The translations under genes and the position numbers were made by a program. Shown here in pieces: positions 52,440 to 62,490 of a stretch of 64,000 nucleotides of DNA. Position 1 is the first letter of the stretch. Each line of letters opens with the position of its first letter. The notes under the pieces were generated by a model that was not told the DNA's origin, ran no database searches, and was given only the letters and a program-made list of their open reading frames with translations. The stretch is from Trichomonas vaginalis G3 (Eukaryota; Parabasalia; Trichomonadida; Trichomonadidae): the NCBI RefSeq assembly GCF_026262505.1, contig NC_067208.1:1612001-1676000 (forward strand), in the 5' to 3' direction.

Positions 52440-52640
52440 TATTTTTTTGTATAAAAGATATGATTTCAGGGATTTTTTTGACGAAGTGTTACTCTTCACT
52501 TCGTCAAAAAATAACAGTTATCTAATGAAAAAGTGTCATTTTTTTGTATTTTTTTGTATGTAAGATATGATTTCAGGGATTTTTTTGACGAAGTGTCAAC
52601 CTTCACTTCGTCAAAAAATAACGTTTACCATGTAAAACGC
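52440..52640. repeat. Two hairpin leaders in tandem
   Basis: Two ~85-base units read TTTTTTTGTAT, ATGATTTCAGGG and then a strong hairpin, TTTTTTGACGAAG / CTTC-GTCAAAAAA. The start resembles the leader and first codons of the 312-residue gene (ATGATTTCAACA). Related units are at 30064 and 30647. They may be attenuator- or terminator-like. Confidence 0.65.
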
Positions 52641-52655
52641 TTGTGAAAAAAACAG

Positions 52656-52692
52656 GTTAGAAAACAGGTTAGATCTAACCTTCTACCCTAAA
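52656..52692. repeat. Dispersed palindrome
   Basis: GGTTAGAAAACAGGTTAGAT followed by CTAACCTTCTACCC is a short member of the palindrome family, about 390 bases before the KilA-N gene at 53083. Confidence 0.75.
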
Positions 52693-52737
52693 ATATATTT
52701 TTGCTGAATTCAGCACAAAAATCTGAGTAAAATGGCA

Positions 52738-53010
52738 TAAGATTGCTTCCCTCGGAAAACCTTAGTCGCCAAAACTCTATGAAAACAGTGAAGAACAGCG
52801 AGACCGACTTCCTTCGGGGTCGCCTAAAACTCATGAAAACAGTGAAATTTCTCTAGACCGACTTTTATCGGCCTTGCATAAAACACATGAAAACAGTGAA
52901 GAACAGCGAGTAGGTAAGAAACCTTAGTCGCCAAAACTCTATGAAAACAGTGAAGAACAGCGAGACCGTTTTTTTTTTCTGGGTCGCCAAAACTCTATGA
53001 AAACAGTGAG
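52738..53010. repeat. Cassette array matching the KilA-N variable segment (2)
   Basis: Five to six units of about 54 bases share the arm ACTCTATGAAAACAGTGAAG followed by AACAGCGAG and a different short hairpin each: GACCGACTTCCTTCGGGGTC, GACCGACTTTTATCGGCC, GTAGG...CCTTAG and GACCGTTTTTTTTTTCTGG. The array ends 73 bases before the KilA-N start at 53083, whose own variable segment holds GACCGACTTTTTTCGGGGTC in the same arms. So the array looks like a store of alternative gene segments, or a string of failed copies. Confidence 0.78.
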
Positions 53011-53082
53011 TTTCCTTAAGACAGAAAAAATAAAGTTAGTTTTATTTTTATTTATTTTTTTATTTTGTATGTAAAGACAGAT

Positions 53083-53904
53083 ATGTCAACAACCGAGAAC
53101 ACAACAGTTATAGTTCATGAAGCCATAAATGAAGAATACGAGTACATACAGTTTAACAAACAACTCCGTCTCATTCGTTCAGTCAAAGACGATATGTACC
53201 AAATGCAAAGTATTTTGACAGCATGTTTTGCTCCAGATACCAAACATACAGACGATTGGTTCAAAAACCAAAGCACACAAGAACTTTTGAGCGAAGCACA
53301 GCGAGACCGACTTTTTTCGGGGTCGCCTAAAACTCATGAAAATCGTAAAAATTTGCCAAATGGTTTGAGAGGTTGGTATGTACATAGACTTCTTGTAAAT
53401 GCTGTTGCAATGTGGGCTTCGCCTCGTTATGCTTGGTATATTTACAGACTTCTTGACGAAATTCATAGACAAGAACGTGAAGAGATGGAAAAGAAACTTC
53501 ATGCAAAAGATGAAGTCATTGAAGCAAAAGACAAAAGCATTCAGAAAAGAATACCACGTTCGGTACCAAAAGGAAAGGAAAAGAACTATAAGTATATGAT
53601 TTATACTGAAGAGATGGAAAATGAAGAAGACAGAGATATGGTTATGTTGCATTTAGTCAGAAGAAACAACAAAAGCTTTTACGACCTTGCTAAGATTTAC
53701 AAATCTGACAGAAATTGGTTCTATCGCGAAAACTTACCGATTTCAATGACCCCAAATGAAGATGTGAAACAAATAGTTCAAGATACGTTACCTCAAACAC
53801 ACTATGATATTAAAGGTTGTACAATTCTTACCTTCAAAGAAGATTTGCCATTGTTAAAGGAAAAAATAACAGAGTATTTTGACAACTTCAAACAAGCAGA
53901 GTAA
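53083..53904 (+). CDS. KilA-N DNA-binding protein (B)
   Basis: The 273-residue protein looks whole and matches the Y gene at 18009, with a different variable segment (LLSEAQRDRLFSGSPKTHEN in place of LLEEFPHMFATGRKQPVEIP). The KilA-N block WYVHRLLVNAVAMWASPRYA, the coiled coil REEMEKKLHAKDEVIEAKDK and the C-terminal domain RRNNKSFYDLAKIYKSDRNW are conserved. The gene is the best candidate to act on the nearby palindromes, but this is untested. Confidence 0.86.
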   Translation: MSTTENTTVIVHEAINEEYEYIQFNKQLRLIRSVKDDMYQMQSILTACFAPDTKHTDDWFKNQSTQELLSEAQRDRLFSGSPKTHENRKNLPNGLRGWYVHRLLVNAVAMWASPRYAWYIYRLLDEIHRQEREEMEKKLHAKDEVIEAKDKSIQKRIPRSVPKGKEKNYKYMIYTEEMENEEDRDMVMLHLVRRNNKSFYDLAKIYKSDRNWFYRENLPISMTPNEDVKQIVQDTLPQTHYDIKGCTILTFKEDLPLLKEKITEYFDNFKQAE

Positions 53905-53919
53905 ATGAACTCTTTATTT

Positions 53920-54792
53920 TTATTGACTTTTTACAATTTGAACTTTGTTTGCGTAGATATGAATTCTGAAAGAAGTATGAGGGTCTTGTATGACTTTGTA
54001 CTTCTCCCATAGTTCATGTCTGTCAAACTTACCTGCCATGGACTCTTTCATAAGTTCCATGAAATCGTCTTCGGACAATCCGGGGAAAAGTATAATGTCA
54101 GTAAGTATTCTTTTAACATCCTTACTTAAACTCTTTGCTGTCTGTACACATATTACGACTGAGATGTTAAAGTGTCTGAGCTTCTTAAGAATTCGACACA
54201 TATCTTGTTCTCTGTTCTTTAACAAAGGATGAGAAGCAAAGTCATCTAAGATAAGAAGACATCTATGAGGGTAGGTCTTCCAATCGTAAGATTGCAATTT
54301 CTTCGAAATGTATTCTATCTCTTTCTGTTTGTTTCTGAAGTGTTTCTTCTCTAATATTCTCTGCATTTCCTCATTTGGGTCTTTAAACTTAGAATTTATA
54401 TACTCATTTATAGCATTATACTTCAAAACTCTTCTTTGGTACTTCTTTATCCAATCTAACAACTCAGTATCCTTTATACATACTAACTTAGACTTCTTTA
54501 TAATATTTTTGAACGAATTGACGGTTTGGTCAAATTGACCAGAAGTACTACAAATAACAACTAACTCATAGAATGGGTTCTTCTCATCTAGTTCTTGTTG
54601 TTGTGCAGCCATTTTAAGATAAGTGAAAGTCTTACCCGACCCAGGTGGTGCAATTAGACCTGTTATACCATTCTGAGCAAATAAGAACTTGTCATGTATA
54701 GGTTTTATCTGAGCATTTTCTAACTTCCTCTTGTTCTTGTTTAAAACATTCTCAAATTTTTTGTCAATGTCAGCAAACTTTTTTTCTAACAT
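53920..54792 (-). CDS. A32-like packaging ATPase (B)
   Basis: The protein is nearly identical to the Y ATPase (18831-19706), with Walker A APPGSGKT and Walker B LILDDFASHP. The shorter start at 54792 is taken for the same reason as in Y: it leaves the next gene's start free. It looks whole. Confidence 0.9.
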   Translation of the reverse strand: MLEKKFADIDKKFENVLNKNKRKLENAQIKPIHDKFLFAQNGITGLIAPPGSGKTFTYLKMAAQQQELDEKNPFYELVVICSTSGQFDQTVNSFKNIIKKSKLVCIKDTELLDWIKKYQRRVLKYNAINEYINSKFKDPNEEMQRILEKKHFRNKQKEIEYISKKLQSYDWKTYPHRCLLILDDFASHPLLKNREQDMCRILKKLRHFNISVVICVQTAKSLSKDVKRILTDIILFPGLSEDDFMELMKESMAGKFDRHELWEKYKVIQDPHTSFRIHIYANKVQIVKSQ

Positions 54793-54828
54793 ATTTTTAG
54801 AAAAATTAAAATTTTTATCTTTTAGAAA

Positions 54829-55287
54829 ATGTCTAGCGATTTCGCTATCTATATTCGAGACAAGCTTTTTGACAGCAAAACATCTGTCGACCATAAAATC
54901 TTACATAGTGTAAACAAGAAAGGTGAATTTGTTCTAAAGTTCTGTTTCTGGGAATATGACAAGAACCATAAAACATTAGGCAGAGAAGTCTTAAAATTTG
55001 TCAATGACAGACTTGTTGACAGAGATGACGCCGATTGGAAAGATGAAGTCCAACAAAAGTTCTTAGAATGCAAAGAAGACACATGCGCTGTTCTTGAAGA
55101 TGAAATAGAAAACAGAATAGATGAGCTATTAAAGGACAAAGAACTTTTACATAAATATGGTTGCGCCAAATTTGACATAACTCCACCAGAAAAGAAGAAG
55201 AGAGAAAAGAAAGAAAAGAAAGAAAAAAGTAGAAGAAAGAAGAAAGAACCTGAACCAGTTCCAGAGAAAAAGAAATTTGACATGTAA
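54829..55287 (+). CDS. Hypothetical protein with Lys/Glu-rich tail (B)
   Basis: The 152-residue product matches 19743-20192 in Y. The tail is longer here (KKREKKEKKEKSRRKKKEPE), a typical length change in a low-complexity region. It is divergent from the ATPase across a 36-base spacer. Confidence 0.65.
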   Translation: MSSDFAIYIRDKLFDSKTSVDHKILHSVNKKGEFVLKFCFWEYDKNHKTLGREVLKFVNDRLVDRDDADWKDEVQQKFLECKEDTCAVLEDEIENRIDELLKDKELLHKYGCAKFDITPPEKKKREKKEKKEKSRRKKKEPEPVPEKKKFDM

Positions 55288-55303
55288 AAATAAAATTTTA
55301 TTT

Positions 55304-55723
55304 TTAGAACATTTCTGGGTCAATGTCAATGTTCTCTTCCTCTTTAGGAGCAAACACTGGCTTAGACTCTAAAATCTTTTTACCCAATTTACCTTGAACT
55401 TCAACTATCTTAGACTCATAATATTCATAGTCGTCTGTCTTCTTTGGTTCATAAGGTATAACAAGTTTGTATGCTTTGCCTTCTTTAAGGTTTGAAAACC
55501 TTCTGTCAAAACTTTCTTTGACTGCTAACAAACCTTCTATGTCTAAGTCTTCAAATTTCGCACCATTTTTAGTCACAATAGCAAACTTAACTGGTTCGAT
55601 GTTCCAAACTTTGCTGAATGAAGACTTTTCAAAATGGTAGAAGTAAACATTCAAATATGTGAATGGGTCTAGTTCTTCTTTAAGTCCTGACATGTACTTG
55701 TTTACTGAGATGAATTTTGCCAT
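55304..55723 (-). CDS. Putative ssDNA-binding protein with acidic tail (B)
   Basis: The 139-residue product equals the Y protein at 20209 except for a few residues and keeps the ENIDIDPEMF end. Here the gene is directly followed upstream by the helicase gene, without an HNH gene between, so it shows the empty site. Confidence 0.5.
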   Translation of the reverse strand: MAKFISVNKYMSGLKEELDPFTYLNVYFYHFEKSSFSKVWNIEPVKFAIVTKNGAKFEDLDIEGLLAVKESFDRRFSNLKEGKAYKLVIPYEPKKTDDYEYYESKIVEVQGKLGKKILESKPVFAPKEEENIDIDPEMF

Positions 55724-55760
55724 CTTTTCTATCGGATAAAAAAAATATTTTTTTTAAAAT

Positions 55761-56995
55761 TTACTCATAAAAATTTTTCTTTGTATATACACCTTTCTGT
55801 ACGTCTAAAAGACTTTTGACATTTGCCAAGAATGTTCGTTTAGACGCTGTCATATAACCATATTCTTGACAATATTGTTTATACGAATCGTACAATGACC
55901 TTTCATCTAAACACTCAAAGTCAGTTTCATCTATGAACAGTTCATATACACTCTTGTTTGCTTCTAACAATGTTTGTCTCTCTTCGGTATGTGGAATTTG
56001 TCTTGGATTGAACTTTGAAATATCTAATGTCATAAAATATGAGAACAAGTGGTTGTAAAAGTCAGATGTCAAAGTTTCTGCTAAGTCGTCAAATATTCTG
56101 TATCTTGCATATGAGAATCTGACGTTCTGACAACTACATATCTTCTGTCAGAACTTTCTAACTTCATCGGAACAGCATTGTTTGAAACCATAATGAAGTT
56201 TGCAACATTTTCACAAACTCTTTGGTCTTTATACTTTCTTTCAACAACTCCAACTTTGTCTGTTTATAAGACTCTTCAAAGCATCTGAGTTCAAAACTTT
56301 TGTTGTATCTATACTTTGAAGTTCGTTACATACTATAAGTTTCATATTCTCTATTGAAGAGTTAAATTTACCGCAGATGTTTTCTAAGTTTGTCATATTA
56401 GGGTTCGAATAACCTTCTAATAGTTTGCATAAGATATCTGTAAAGAATGTGTTCTTACCTGTTCCTTGTTTTCCAATTATAATGAGAGCAGTTTCATTTT
56501 TAGCACTTGGATGTTGTAAGATGTTTGCAAACCAACATAAGATATATCATAAACCTTTTCGTTTCCATTGCATATAATTTCTTTGACATGGTCTAACCAA
56601 GCTTCTATAATATTTTCTTTCCATTCTACTTGTTCATATTTATATCCAGTGAAGATAGAATAGAAGTTTGGAGAAGGTGTATAAAACTTTATACCACGAA
56701 CTGAAAAATCTTCAAGTTTTGACAATAAGATATCCCAAGCATCTAACATCTTCATTCCAACTTGTACAACTTTTATTTTCTTAAGTTTCTGTCTACATTC
56801 TTGTTCTGAAACTATTGTCGCTTTAGGTTTGTTAAAGACTACATCCCATTCTTTCATAACATAACATTCTGGGGCAGAGTCGACATAAATGACTAAACGT
56901 TTCAAATTCTCGACTGCTTTGTTATAGTCTCTAAATGGACACATATTTCTGAATGCTTGGAAGTCATAAAAATCTGAAACATCTATTCTGTACAT
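55761..56995 (-). pseudogene. SF3 helicase of B (broken)
   Basis: The region matches the whole Y helicase (21288-22523) from MYRIDVSDFYDFQAFRNMCP to the VQKGVYTKK-like end. It looks broken, about three breaks, and so replication functions of B are probably lost or supplied by relatives. Confidence 0.85.
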
Positions 56996-57024
56996 TTTTA
57001 TAAGAATAAAAAAATATTATTTTT

Positions 57025-57817
57025 TTATTCTTGACTTTGTTGTTCCATTTGTTGCATTTGTTGTTCTTGAGCTATTTGTTGTTGAAGTTGTTCTTGTAAT
57101 ACAATACTTTCACCAGTTGCATCTTCCAATTCGAAACTTTCTGCCGTCATTGACAATACATAGGACATAAAAGTTTTACAGGAACAAAGTTTGCGTCAAC
57201 TAATGTCAACGTTATACTTGCCAAAGTGTTTGAGTTCACTAAGGTTGAAAATTCTGCATTCGAATGAACAATAGGCAAACCAGCAGAGAAAGTATTGTTT
57301 ATACGCATAAGTATCTTTTGGTCATAATAGTTTCTGTCGACATTCGAAAACACTTTGAACCTAAGTTTGAAACAATATATAAATAGGTGTACTTAAAGTC
57401 AACGGAACAGACAAACCTTGTATGACACCTTTTCCTGTTATAGGAAACTGTTGGTAGTAAAAACCAGATATAAGTTTTGTATTATAGCTCATATTGTTTA
57501 TAGTAAACTCAGTCGGACATCCAAACATAATGAAACCTGCTCTAGTTGCAGCACATGTTACACCCGTACTTAAAGTATTAAATAAGTCAACAAACCTGTT
57601 GGTGGTATATCTGAGTAAGTATCTTCAAAGGAGTATTTTTACCATTCACAACAATAAAGTCTTCTGGTGTCAAAAGAGCAAAACAGGCTTTAGTCGTCAT
57701 TGTGTTTAAGGTTAGTTTACAATATCGTCCTTGAGGACTTTGTAAGTTTGTTGTTATAGAATTATATGACTCAGGGTTTTTAGTCGTAATAGTATAAACC
57801 ATTATATCTTCTGCCAT
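57025..57817 (-). pseudogene. Penton-like minor capsid gene (B, broken)
   Basis: It corresponds to 22552-23367 in Y, with MVYTITTKNPESYNSITTNL near the start and the ITLTLVDANFVPVKLLCP ending. The C-terminal QQMQQ repeat is shorter than in Y. It looks broken, about three or four breaks. Confidence 0.72.
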
Positions 57818-57827
57818 TTATATATAT

Positions 57828-58056
57828 TTAAAAGTTTTTCTGAAAGTGGAGAAGAACTTCATCTAAACTTTCACATGGCGTTTCTTGAAGTTCTCTGTCT
57901 AAGAAGTTCAAATATTTTGTAAAGACATAGAACTTTCCTTTGTCTACACGAACAAACAAAACAGGGTCTTTCATATCGTTCAAAAGTGTGTAAGTCCTTT
58001 ACATGAAATAAGTCTATATTATTTTTCTTCAAACATCTTTCAAGAAGTTTTGACAT
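57828..58056 (-). pseudogene. Small accessory gene present only in B (broken)
   Basis: The ~230 bases are absent from Y, where the neighbouring genes lie almost directly next to each other. The start reads MSKLLERCLKKNNIDLFHVK. It looks broken, about one break. The family is not recognised. Confidence 0.45.
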
Positions 58057-58062
58057 TTTTAC

Positions 58063-58643
58063 TTAGCAAATAAATTTTAATGAAATGTTGTGGTCGTCAA
58101 ATATTTTTATGACGTCTGGGAAACTATACTTTAAGTTCAACGTTTCACACCTTTCATAACGTATATCTTGTCAATGACATTATATGAAACACCACAGCAA
58201 CTAATGTCGGGTTCTATTTCTTTGATGTTTATATCGTCTGCCTCTGTCAAAAGTTTCAATAGTTCTTTCAAGACTTCATGAGGTGCAATGACATATGAGT
58301 TCACTTTTACAGGGTTGTGTTCGACCAAGTTTAACATTATACTTAAAGCTTGACAAATCTTCTCCTGAGTTGAAGTTTGTCTTTCAGTTGTTGGTAGTCG
58401 TTTCGAATATCTGCAACAGAACTTAAGTCTCTGCTAACTTCAGGATATGTTGGTTGTTCTTTTACAGGAACAATTGTTTATACCATCTTCGTCTTCGTAT
58501 GGTTTCCCCACTTCAACATCTCTGTCTTTGACATTGACAACAACACTTTGACTGTTTGTTTGAGTTGGTGAATTTAACTTCACATCTGCCACCGCCATTA
58601 AACCTTTTGAAACACTCACGCTTCTATTTTTCGGAAATGACAT
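58063..58643 (-). pseudogene. CCG-motif protein (B copy, broken)
   Basis: It corresponds to 23372-23953 in Y, with MSFPKNRSVSVSKGLMAVAD at the start and an IEPDISCCGVSYNVIDKIYV segment. It looks broken, about three breaks. Confidence 0.72.
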
Positions 58644-58660
58644 TTACTTAGAATAAAAAG

Positions 58661-59026
58661 ATGGACGTATTCGAGTATCTCTTCGAATTGAAGCAGAACA
58701 AAGTTTACACACACAAACAATACAAATACATTGACAGAATAGTTCTTTATACAAACAATGGTAAATGTTATAGAATAGCAGTCCTTGCTGAACCTAAATA
58801 TTTTCATAAAGCAAAGAAAGTTGGTATAACTGAAATGGTGAAAGTTCTTGACGTTGACAAAAATATAACAACAAAACTTACAGATATTTCTAAAAAAGTT
58901 TATCTTACAATATTATGTCAAAACTGGCGTACTGTCAATATTTGACGGAGAGAAGTCAGTTCAAGAACAACTTACTGACCTGCTGCCAAAATCTGCTCGA
59001 TGGAAGCTGTCGTTATGCCAATCTGA
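58661..59026 (+). pseudogene. 122-residue protein opposite the capsid end (B copy, broken)
   Basis: It matches 23972-24340 in Y (MDVFEYLFELKQNKVYTHKQ). The end overlaps the capsid gene on the other strand, as in Y. It looks broken, about two breaks. Confidence 0.65.
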
Positions 59027-60578
59027 GGAGCCCCAGCAGGTTTCATCGAACGAATCTTCAAAGAGCATCTTCCGTGAAAAGTGCTATTGGTTTTGTAAAC
59101 TTCTTTGCTCTCAGTTCATCTGGACCGTCTCTGTCACCAGTATATTGTATTTGTACAGTACCAACAGTTGAAATACCACCCATAAAGTCTTCTGAGTCAG
59201 CAAATGGAATGCCAAGCCAAAAGTTTGAACGGTCTCCATTTGTATATTGAGTTTTTTGACCTCCTGTATGAGTCCATACTTTCACATATGGCATAATAGA
59301 ACTTTGCATTTCAGGGTTAATGGTTGTTGTGAAGTTGTTGTTAAAGTTCATAGCATCTAATGTCAAGTTGTATGACCTCATATCCTCAACTGTAGAATAT
59401 TCTTCTCTTGGATAATATTTGCCATCTATGTTTATATGATATTTAATACCGGGGTTGTAGAAACAAGAATAGTCATTTATAGTTCGTCTGAACAGTACAA
59501 ACATAGTATCTGCATGTTTCATTGCAGTTGTTAAAGCAATATCTGTTCTTGCACCTGGGTCAGCACTTTGGTTTCCAACTTCACCTGCAAAGTCTTTGAC
59601 AGATATTTGGTGTATAGGGAACATAAGTGGAACTGCAATATATTTGGCAGCTAAAGCATTTGAAATATCTGGGTCCAACATATAGACTGCAAGTCTGCTT
59701 TCTATTCTCTTGCATTCAAACTTTTCGCATGTAAACTTAACTGGGTCCCAAGCAGTTCCAGCAGCATTGAAATAATAGTTTACTTCATTGTTGAAGTTTG
59801 AGAAACCAAAGTCTAAGTCAACTTTGTCTTTGCAAAATTCGGCGAATGATGTTTGATTTGTTCCCTTTACGTCTGTAATAGTGAATGGGTCTTGTGTTGG
59901 TGCAATGACTAAGTTATTTTTGCTTGGAGTAAGTTCGATAGAAATTTTTCCTGCCCAGTTTGGCAAGTATCTTAAAAACCTGAAGATGAGGAAAGATGAC
60001 AAAGGAACTCTAAGTTTCAGTTTTACTTTGGTTACTGCTGCTGCAGTTTGTCCAGAAAGGTTAACATAAACTCCTGGAACGTTAGGGTCAAGTCTTCTTA
60101 TTTTCTCAATATTTGCATACTGGTCTGTTTGTTCTCTAGCTTGTGGTTGTACTGAGTTTCTCAAAGCGAACCATTCATAGTTTGCCCATGTTACTGTTTG
60201 AACTAAGTCAGAGTTAGAATATATCTTATATCCCATAAAAACTTCTGGAGCATATTGGTATCCGACATAGAAAATTCCATTGCAACCTTTCTTGTCAGAC
60301 AACTTGGCAGAAGGTTTTATTTCAATGTCTTGTTCCACGTATAAGAATGAGTTGTCAATAGAAATAATATGAAACCTGTCGCAAGCAATATCTACTGTTG
60401 TTGAAGAACCTTCTCCAAACTCACCTACGTTTCCATAAGAAACAGCAGTTGTATATTCGTAAGTTCCAGGAACTATTTCTGACCTTCTAATGGCATTGTC
60501 GCATTCGTTATACCATTCGGAAACATTTCCGTTCATGGCATCCAAAACTGTTGGCGTTATATTCTGAGCGGCGTACAT
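58961..60578 (-). pseudogene. Major capsid protein, double jelly-roll type (B; nearly whole)
   Basis: Over 500 residues are readable: NVGEFGEGSSTTVDIACDRF and FHIISIDNSFLYVEQDIEIK (first jelly roll), LRVPLSSFLIFRFLRYLPNW (end of first roll), YMLDPDISNALAAKYIAVPL and the KVWTHTGGQKTQYTNGDRSN end. Length and order fit Polinton double-jelly-roll major capsid proteins, which tile the icosahedral shell. A TTTTTACCCATATGAA promoter precedes the ATG at 60578. It looks nearly whole, about one break. Confidence 0.82.
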
Positions 60579-60610
60579 TTCATATGGGTAAAAATATAGA
60601 ATAGTTGGAT

Positions 60611-60817
60611 TTATATATCATAATAGAACCCACTCGGACCAAGCTTTACTTTCTTCCTGACTGAGTTTTTAACTCTTCTTTTTCCTTCATTGCCACTACT
60701 TTCACTAGATGAAGTTACTTCTTCACTATTTTCACTTTGTTCTACTCTTCTTCTTTGGTGTCGCTTTTGGTAACTTGCCCTCTGCTTCAAGTTGTTGCAT
60801 CTTTGCCTCATGTTCAC
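60611..60817 (-). CDS. Small Ser/Glu- and Lys-rich frame, uncertain
   Basis: The 68-residue frame ends in NSEEVTSSSESSGNEGKRRV and KKVKLGPSGFYYDI. Its first third overlaps the end of the next gene in another frame. The non-overlapping acidic-then-basic part could be a real small core protein or the tail of the neighbouring gene's product. The evidence is weak. Confidence 0.35.
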   Translation of the reverse strand: MNMRQRCNNLKQRASYQKRHQRRRVEQSENSEEVTSSSESSGNEGKRRVKNSVRKKVKLGPSGFYYDI

Positions 60818-61838
60818 CTAGTATGTTGTAAATTTCCCATGTCCTTTTTGCCTTTGGGCTCTGGTCGCCCATCTCAGGTAACCTATATCCTAGAAAGATT
60901 TTGTCATAGTTTGTATTTGAGTCTTCGCGTATTGTTTGCATGACTCTTTCCTGAGTTTCCGGTTCAAGCTCTTCAAACAGAGCTTGTCCATATGGAATAA
61001 GCTCGTTTCCAAATATATGTTTTTGTAGCCATTCTGGTTTTCTTTCCATGTTACCAATAATATCTTTTGTGAATGGGAAAGCTTTTACCCAATGTTTCAG
61101 TCTTGCGTCATTTATTTCTGTAGTTTCCAAAGGAGGGACTTGTTCGTTTCCTTCAGGCTCTTCTAGCTGTTGTTGCTGAACTATTTCTTCCATGTCTGGT
61201 TGTATCTGAACTTCTTCCTGTGGAGTTTCTTGTACCTCATCTGGTGGTATATAAGTTCCACCAGCTGGCACATATGTTCCATCTGCAGCATAATGTCCTA
61301 CCTGACTTTTCGTTTTTAAGAAAGCATTTACTAGGTCTGTTTTGGTCTGTTGTAACTCTTTTTCTTGACTTTCCACAACAGTTGCTCTAACGGCGTCATA
61401 GGCACTTTGAACTGCCTGTCTCGTTGCTGCATCTGTTATTTTCGTTATATTTTGTGCTACTTCTCTTAACTCGTTGTCGAAACCTTCAGACTTCAGTTTC
61501 TTTCCAGATGAGAAGTCGTTCACTAGTTTCACCTTACTATGAAGAGCTTCGAAGGCGTTCTTAAAGTCAGCATTCATTAAAGCTTCATTTGAACTGTCTT
61601 CATCCGCTTGTATTTTTGTCCTTATTGACCCTATAAGTTGGGCTGCTTTAGCGTTGGCTTGGGCATCTAACCAGTCATTATTAGCTTTTATATATTCTGC
61701 GCTTTTCATTGCCTTTTGCATGGCTGCGTCGTTATTTTTACTCTCTTGTGCTAAGTTTTCATACTGTACGGTTTGGTTTTGCAACTGTAAAAGTTTTTCT
61801 GCCTTTACATTTGCTTCAACTTTCTTTTTTATACTCAT
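60732..61838 (-). CDS. Coiled-coil, Gln/Glu/Ala-rich protein; scaffold candidate
   Basis: The 368-residue protein is almost wholly helical, with MSIKKKVEANVKAEKLLQLQ at the start, a Pro/Gln-rich linker (TYVPAGGTYIPPDEVQETPQ) near the middle and a C-terminal part with KAFPFTKDIIGNMERKPEWL and a basic tail. It lies upstream of the capsid gene in the same direction, the usual place of scaffold or core proteins. Its start overlaps the previous gene by 23 bases. No enzyme motif is seen. Confidence 0.6.
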   Translation of the reverse strand: MSIKKKVEANVKAEKLLQLQNQTVQYENLAQESKNNDAAMQKAMKSAEYIKANNDWLDAQANAKAAQLIGSIRTKIQADEDSSNEALMNADFKNAFEALHSKVKLVNDFSSGKKLKSEGFDNELREVAQNITKITDAATRQAVQSAYDAVRATVVESQEKELQQTKTDLVNAFLKTKSQVGHYAADGTYVPAGGTYIPPDEVQETPQEEVQIQPDMEEIVQQQQLEEPEGNEQVPPLETTEINDARLKHWVKAFPFTKDIIGNMERKPEWLQKHIFGNELIPYGQALFEELEPETQERVMQTIREDSNTNYDKIFLGYRLPEMGDQSPKAKRTWEIYNILGEHEAKMQQLEAEGKLPKATPKKKSRTK

Positions 61839-62424
61839 CGCTATCCATATATGTCTTCAGGGCTTTTTGTTTTATTTCTTCATCTTTCAGTACTTTATAT
61901 TGAGTAGTATGGTTTTTCAAATTTATAACATCTTGTTCCATTTTTGCTACTTCTGCTGCTTTTTCTGACACTTTTTTCGCATATTCCTCTGTACTTAGTT
62001 CTTTCAGTTGTTCTTCTTTCTTCTTTTTCTCTACGTTTAACTCATTGAGTTTCTTTGTGTGTCTGTCATATTCTAGTTTCTTTTCGTTTTCACTTATTTG
62101 TTTCTGTATGTCTATGTTTGACTTTTTGACATCTGTTATTTGATTTTTGAGTGAACTCAAATTCATTTGACTTTGAGGGTTATAAGCTGTTCCGTCTGCA
62201 GCTCCACCATAGCCTGCCATTTTCGCTAAAAGTGCCGCTCTTAAACCTCCACTCTGTGCACCAATAACTCGGTTTAAAAGCATAGGGTTGCTTGACATTT
62301 GTTGCAACATAGTGGGGTCATTCATAATTTGTTGTTGCAACTGTTGTTGTGGTGTCAGTTTTACTATTGGATGTTTCAATGCTCTCTTCCTCTTACGTAT
62401 ATTCTTACGTAGCTTACGTGGCAT
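61816..62424 (-). CDS. Basic-headed coiled-coil protein, core-protein candidate
   Basis: With the ATG at 62424 (after a TTTTTTACTTCACTTAAA promoter) the protein has 202 residues. The head PRKLRKNIRKRKRALKHPIV is very basic, a QQQLQQQIMNDPTMLQQMSS stretch follows, then a long coiled coil (KKLNELNVEKKKKEEQLKEL). Basic head plus coiled coil suggests a DNA-condensing core protein. A longer frame would start inside the spacer and is not preferred. Confidence 0.58.
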   Translation of the reverse strand: MPRKLRKNIRKRKRALKHPIVKLTPQQQLQQQIMNDPTMLQQMSSNPMLLNRVIGAQSGGLRAALLAKMAGYGGAADGTAYNPQSQMNLSSLKNQITDVKKSNIDIQKQISENEKKLEYDRHTKKLNELNVEKKKKEEQLKELSTEEYAKKVSEKAAEVAKMEQDVINLKNHTTQYKVLKDEEIKQKALKTYMDSDEYKKES

Positions 62425-62490
62425 TTTAAGTGAAGTAAAAAACGGTTTTTGACAGATGTTTATATGACACTTTTTGTTCAGCACAAAAAA

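Noticed and set aside
52738-53010. CRISPR-like array with variable spacers
   Set aside because: Variable parts are short hairpins matching a neighbouring gene, not foreign spacers, and the units are few and degenerate.
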